The translations under genes were made by a program, and so were the position numbers. DNA of 64,000 nt from Deltaproteobacteria bacterium (GTDB taxonomy: Bacteria > Desulfobacterota > Binatia > HRBIN30 > CADEER01): the NCBI GenBank assembly GCA_029262455.1, contig JAJCZJ010000022.1, positions 93,250-157,249 of the forward strand, in the 5' to 3' direction. Of this stretch, positions 61,801-64,000 are shown one piece after another. The notes beneath the pieces were generated by a model that had not been told where the DNA came from, ran no database searches, and saw only the letters and a list, made by a program, of their open reading frames with translations. How positions within the stretch are numbered: position 1 is the first letter of the stretch; the number at the start of each line of letters is the position of its first letter.

Positions 61801-64000
61801 GCCTGGGGACGTGTTCCTCAATGCGGACTTCGGCTACCAGCCGCCGGATGATCAGAACAATACGATTGGCGACACGGTGTGGTTCGACGCCGATGGCGAC
61901 GGAGTGCAGGACGCGGGCGAGGCCGGAATCCCGGGAGTGACGGTGGGTCTGATCCGCGACGTGAACGGCAACGGGATGGTGGACGGGGGCGATGACTTCA
62001 TCGCGACGGACACGACCGACGCAAACGGGGAGTACCTGTTCCCGGGTCTGCCGGACGGCAGCTACATCGTAGTGGTGACCGATACGAACAACGTGCTGGG
62101 CGAGCTCGAGCAGAGCGGAGACCCGGACGCGGTGCTCGATGGAATGAGTTCGGTGGTGGACCTCGGAGTGGGGAACAACGCACCGGAGCAGGATCTAGAG
62201 CAAGACTTCGGGTACACGCCGAGTGGCAATGACGAGAACGAAGGAGTCATTGGAGACACGGTGTTCCTGGATGCAAACGGGAACGGAGCGCCGGACGCAG
62301 GCGAGGGGATCGAAGGCGTCACGGTGAAGCTGCTCGACGCCGGCGGGAACCTGATCGACACGACGGTGACCGACGAGAACGGGAACTACACGTTCGGAAA
62401 CCTGGACCCGACGGCGAAGTACACCGTGATGGTGGACGTGACGACACTGCCGCCCGGACTGACCAACAGTGTGGACCCGGACGGCGGCAACGACAGCATG
62501 TCGATGGCCGATCTGGGGGACGACCCGGGTGACGGAAACAACGACCCGGACGGAGAGAACGGAATCAATCTGGGACAGGACTTCGGCTACGTGCCGGATG
62601 GGACGCGCGGAACGATCGGCGATCTCGTGTGGGAAGATACGAATGCGGACGGAGTCAACGACGGACCGAACGGGCCGGACGGGATTGCCGGAACCGATGA
62701 CGATGAGCCAGGGATCGGGGGAGTTACGCTCGATCTGTATCTGGACTTGAACGAGAACGGCGAAGTGGACCCGGGCGAGCCGCGGATCCAGAGCCAGACG
62801 ACAGCAGGAGACGGAAGCTATCTGTTCACGAACCTACCAGTAGACGACGCCGGGGAGCCGGTGGAGTACGTGGTGGACGTGACGGATGTGGACGGAGTGC
62901 TGCTCGGATACTGGCACTCGCTGGGGACAGTAGCGACCAACGACAATTCGCAGGCGGACCCGTACGGGGTGCGACTGAGTGAGCTGGAGCCCGACAACCT
63001 GACGGCCGACTTCGGATACTATGTGGAGCTGGCGGCGATCGGGAACCAGACGTGGCTGGACGAGGACAGCGACGGGCGCCAAGTCGTCAACGGGACGGCA
63101 GTGCCTGGAGTGCGAGTGACCTTGATGATCACGTACCCGAATGGGGACGTGGTGAACGTGGTGACGTTCAGTGACGCAGACGGGTTCTACGAGTTCGGGA
63201 ACCTGCTGGCCGACGAAGACTTCAATGGAGTGGGCCCGGCGGGTACGGAGCCGACATTCAAGGTGACGGCGGAGACCAATCCCGGAGGATTGCTGCCGAC
63301 ATTCATTGATCTGGGAGCGGGTGCAACACCAGACCGCGAAGACAGTGACGATCACAATGGAGTGATGGCCACGGCGGTGCAGGGCCTGACCGACACGACG
63401 CAGCAGGCAGACCCGAACGACGAGGGTGATATCGCCAGCTACGACTTCGGATATCGCAGGGTCCCGACCCCGACCCCGACGCACACGCCGACCAATACAC
63501 CCACCAATACACCGACGGAGACGCCGACCAACACGCCGACGAATACGCCGACCAACACGCCGACCAATACACCAACGAACACGCCGACGAACACTCCGAC
63601 CAACACACCGACAGAGACCCCGACGAATACGCCTACAAACACACCGACTCCGACCAATACTGAGATCGTTCCGTGTGCACTCGAGGTGGATGCGAAGTGT
63701 GTGGTTCTGCCGGTACCGTCGGGCAACGACTGCGACGGCAAGGTGACAAACATGGTGCTGCGCTACAGCGGCGCTGAGTGTGGAGTCCTGGCTAACGATC
63801 AAGAAGGAAAAGCAGAGTGTGAGGATGGACCGGCTTCTGCTGAGCCCGTCGGGATCGTTATCATCGACGATCCGAACAAGATCGATCCGTCGCCTGTCAG
63901 TGGGATCGAGATCGGTGATCTGATCACGTTGGATGGTACGAACGAGTTCGGTTCGAACACAGAGTTCGAGCTGCGCAATGGTGGTCAACTATTCCAGCGC
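58859..64000 (+). CDS. Giant SdrD-B-type surface protein with Thr-Pro repeat stalk (3' end outside window)
   Basis: An open frame of 1714 codons to the window edge. ATG 58859 (GGAG 5 bases upstream) opens a signal peptide ([20 protein letters not shown]). Residues 30-215 are a beta-rich domain. A 378-residue Thr-Pro repeat ([12 protein letters not shown]) comes next. Then seven SdrD-B/Cna-B-like units of about 125-140 residues begin with motifs such as [40 protein letters not shown] and [19 protein letters not shown], each with a DGxY(L/F)F(x)xL turn. A second Thr-Pro linker (63464-63661) follows, then a Cys-containing domain ([19 protein letters not shown]). It is probably a cell-surface adhesin or appendage protein. 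The anchor must lie beyond the window. Confidence 0.85.
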   Translation, partial: MKMRSSILFGLVLALTFVVSARDASAILIDDFGAATNTAFPLVMLDGVGTLPTVQDTGLANTIGGRRLVDLQITAAVGIQGVISGVVPPGNGFSYASDATANGRFVLTYGQSLGGPTPLNVDLSATLGLTVGVIFADLASVPYTVIFTIVDGFGGSDSVSQIVNVPGMVELNFPFASFTGVNVSNVSRIKVEFDVGAGADLAIGPIETFGETTGFTPTPSITPTSTPTHTPTITPTNTPTNTPTNTPTNTPTNTPTNTSTITQTSTPTNTPTDTPTDTPTNTPTETPTNTPTNTPTDTPTNTPTGTPTDTPTDTPTDTPTNTPTDTPTHTPTDTPTDTPTDTPTQTPTETPTGSPTETPTHTPTETPTDTPTNTPTETPTHTPTDTPTNTPTETPTHTPTHTPTDTPTDTPTDTPTDTPTETPTETPTDTPTDTPTDTPTETPTDTPTETPTDTPTETPTETPTETPTDTPTDTPTDTPTDTPTDTPTDTPTETPTETPTDTPTDTPTDTPTDTPTDTPTDTPTDTPTETPTDTPTDTPTDTPTETPTNTPTDTPTDTPTDTPTDTPTNTPTNTPTDTPTETPTNTPTNTPTPFMLNVGNFVWLDEDGDGVQDAGEPGIEGALVELLESDGVTPATDSQGDPVPAQVTAADGFYNFAGLAPGEYVVKVTAPNGLEVTVGGVDPDNDDNTDSNGIAVGESMAVSLPVTLSVGGEPDAGVDGDGTDGNLTVDFGFYEPGAIGNYIWHDENNDGMQDAGEPGLANVVVELVGAGLDGVFGTLDDTFEMTVTDANGGYLFPNLPPGDYRVRVDETTLPMGFVQTMNPVNPGSDFGNQSQAGGGYPVALGSGEENLTADFGYNVDTSDDTAALGDRIWIDADGDGVQDENEPGIAGVKVVLLGAGADGEFGTGDDPPMVMTFTDSTGMYLFPGLEPGAYQVVVDPMNFDPGQPLEGYTQTGDPDFFGMVLPAGEGDNQTTTPVVLAPGDVFLNADFGYQPPDDQNNTIGDTVWFDADGDGVQDAGEAGIPGVTVGLIRDVNGNGMVDGGDDFIATDTTDANGEYLFPGLPDGSYIVVVTDTNNVLGELEQSGDPDAVLDGMSSVVDLGVGNNAPEQDLEQDFGYTPSGNDENEGVIGDTVFLDANGNGAPDAGEGIEGVTVKLLDAGGNLIDTTVTDENGNYTFGNLDPTAKYTVMVDVTTLPPGLTNSVDPDGGNDSMSMADLGDDPGDGNNDPDGENGINLGQDFGYVPDGTRGTIGDLVWEDTNADGVNDGPNGPDGIAGTDDDEPGIGGVTLDLYLDLNENGEVDPGEPRIQSQTTAGDGSYLFTNLPVDDAGEPVEYVVDVTDVDGVLLGYWHSLGTVATNDNSQADPYGVRLSELEPDNLTADFGYYVELAAIGNQTWLDEDSDGRQVVNGTAVPGVRVTLMITYPNGDVVNVVTFSDADGFYEFGNLLADEDFNGVGPAGTEPTFKVTAETNPGGLLPTFIDLGAGATPDREDSDDHNGVMATAVQGLTDTTQQADPNDEGDIASYDFGYRRVPTPTPTHTPTNTPTNTPTETPTNTPTNTPTNTPTNTPTNTPTNTPTNTPTETPTNTPTNTPTPTNTEIVPCALEVDAKCVVLPVPSGNDCDGKVTNMVLRYSGAECGVLANDQEGKAECEDGPASAEPVGIVIIDDPNKIDPSPVSGIEIGDLITLDGTNEFGSNTEFELRNGGQLFQR
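59504..60637 (+). repeat. 12-nt tandem repeat coding Thr-Pro-Thr-Asx/Glx
   Basis: About 94 imperfect copies of the unit ACG-CCG-ACG-GAY (TPTD, with variants TPTN, TPTE and TPTH). Because the unit is a multiple of 3, copy-number change keeps the frame. It makes all six frames open, which gives antisense frames of up to 595 codons that should not be annotated. Confidence 0.92.
63464..63661 (+). repeat. Second 12-nt Thr-Pro repeat tract
   Basis: About 16 copies of the same TPTN/TPTE unit between the last SdrD-B-like unit and the Cys-containing domain. Same codon usage as the main tract. Confidence 0.88.

Overview
The window is high-GC bacterial DNA. Its gene content is Gram-negative: outer-membrane-style lipoproteins, LspA, and an amt-glnK-glnA nitrogen operon behind a sigma-54 promoter. 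Several very large secreted proteins combine dockerin-like calcium repeats of the type DCDGDG...ELI..V.IALG with long Thr-Pro linkers. Together with the catabolic LLM/SDR/TauD genes, this style resembles deep-branching proteobacteria-like lineages such as Candidatus Binatota. That placement is inference only; the window has no marker such as 16S rRNA.

Layout. 1-3.7 kb: 3' end of a PiT phosphate transporter, a P-loop kinase, and a sterol-desaturase-like hydroxylase overlapping an HTTM-like membrane protein. 4.1-9.4 kb: a divergent catabolic cluster of LLM flavin oxidoreductase (-), then SDR, a thioredoxin-fold fusion, a UGSC selenoprotein and a TauD-like dioxygenase (+). 9.5-12.3 kb: a minus-strand operon of CnoX-like thioredoxin/TPR, histidine phosphatase and MATE exporter. 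12.3-20.2 kb: accessory DNA with a metzincin lipoprotein, an IS91-type transposase relic, a dockerin/Thr-Pro secreted protein, VapBC, a histidine-kinase relic, an S4 RNA-binding protein, a small HTH regulator and a small ORF with its own promoter and terminator. 20.4-26.4 kb: ddl, a small periplasmic protein, pgeF with an overlapping small gene, then ileS-lspA. 26.5-35.7 kb: two giant secreted proteins (YD/RHS and parallel beta-helix). 35.9-39.2 kb: amt-glnK-glnA. 39.4-51.9 kb (minus): an SH3 protein, tRNA-Pro, rpe, rsmB-fmt-def, priA, and a VWA / MoxR-type ATPase / zinc-ribbon-TPR module. 52.1-64 kb (plus): a lipoprotein, two paralogous matrixin-type metalloproteases with Thr/Pro/Arg tails, and a very large SdrD-B-type surface protein that runs off the window.

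The most notable observations are these. (1) A selenoprotein is encoded through an in-frame TGA at 8194-8196, followed by a perfect 7-bp hairpin at the bacterial SECIS position; conventional gene calling splits it into two ORFs. It lies between a thioredoxin-fold partner and a dioxygenase, which suggests a selenium-dependent catabolic system. (2) An intergenic repeat with inverted ends is present in four diverged copies, one of which supplies the stop codon of a gene relic. (3) Two genes (priA and pgeF) appear to start at ATC. (4) An open reading frame of at least 1714 codons at the right edge is covered on the opposite strand by large spurious ORFs made by its 12-nt repeat.
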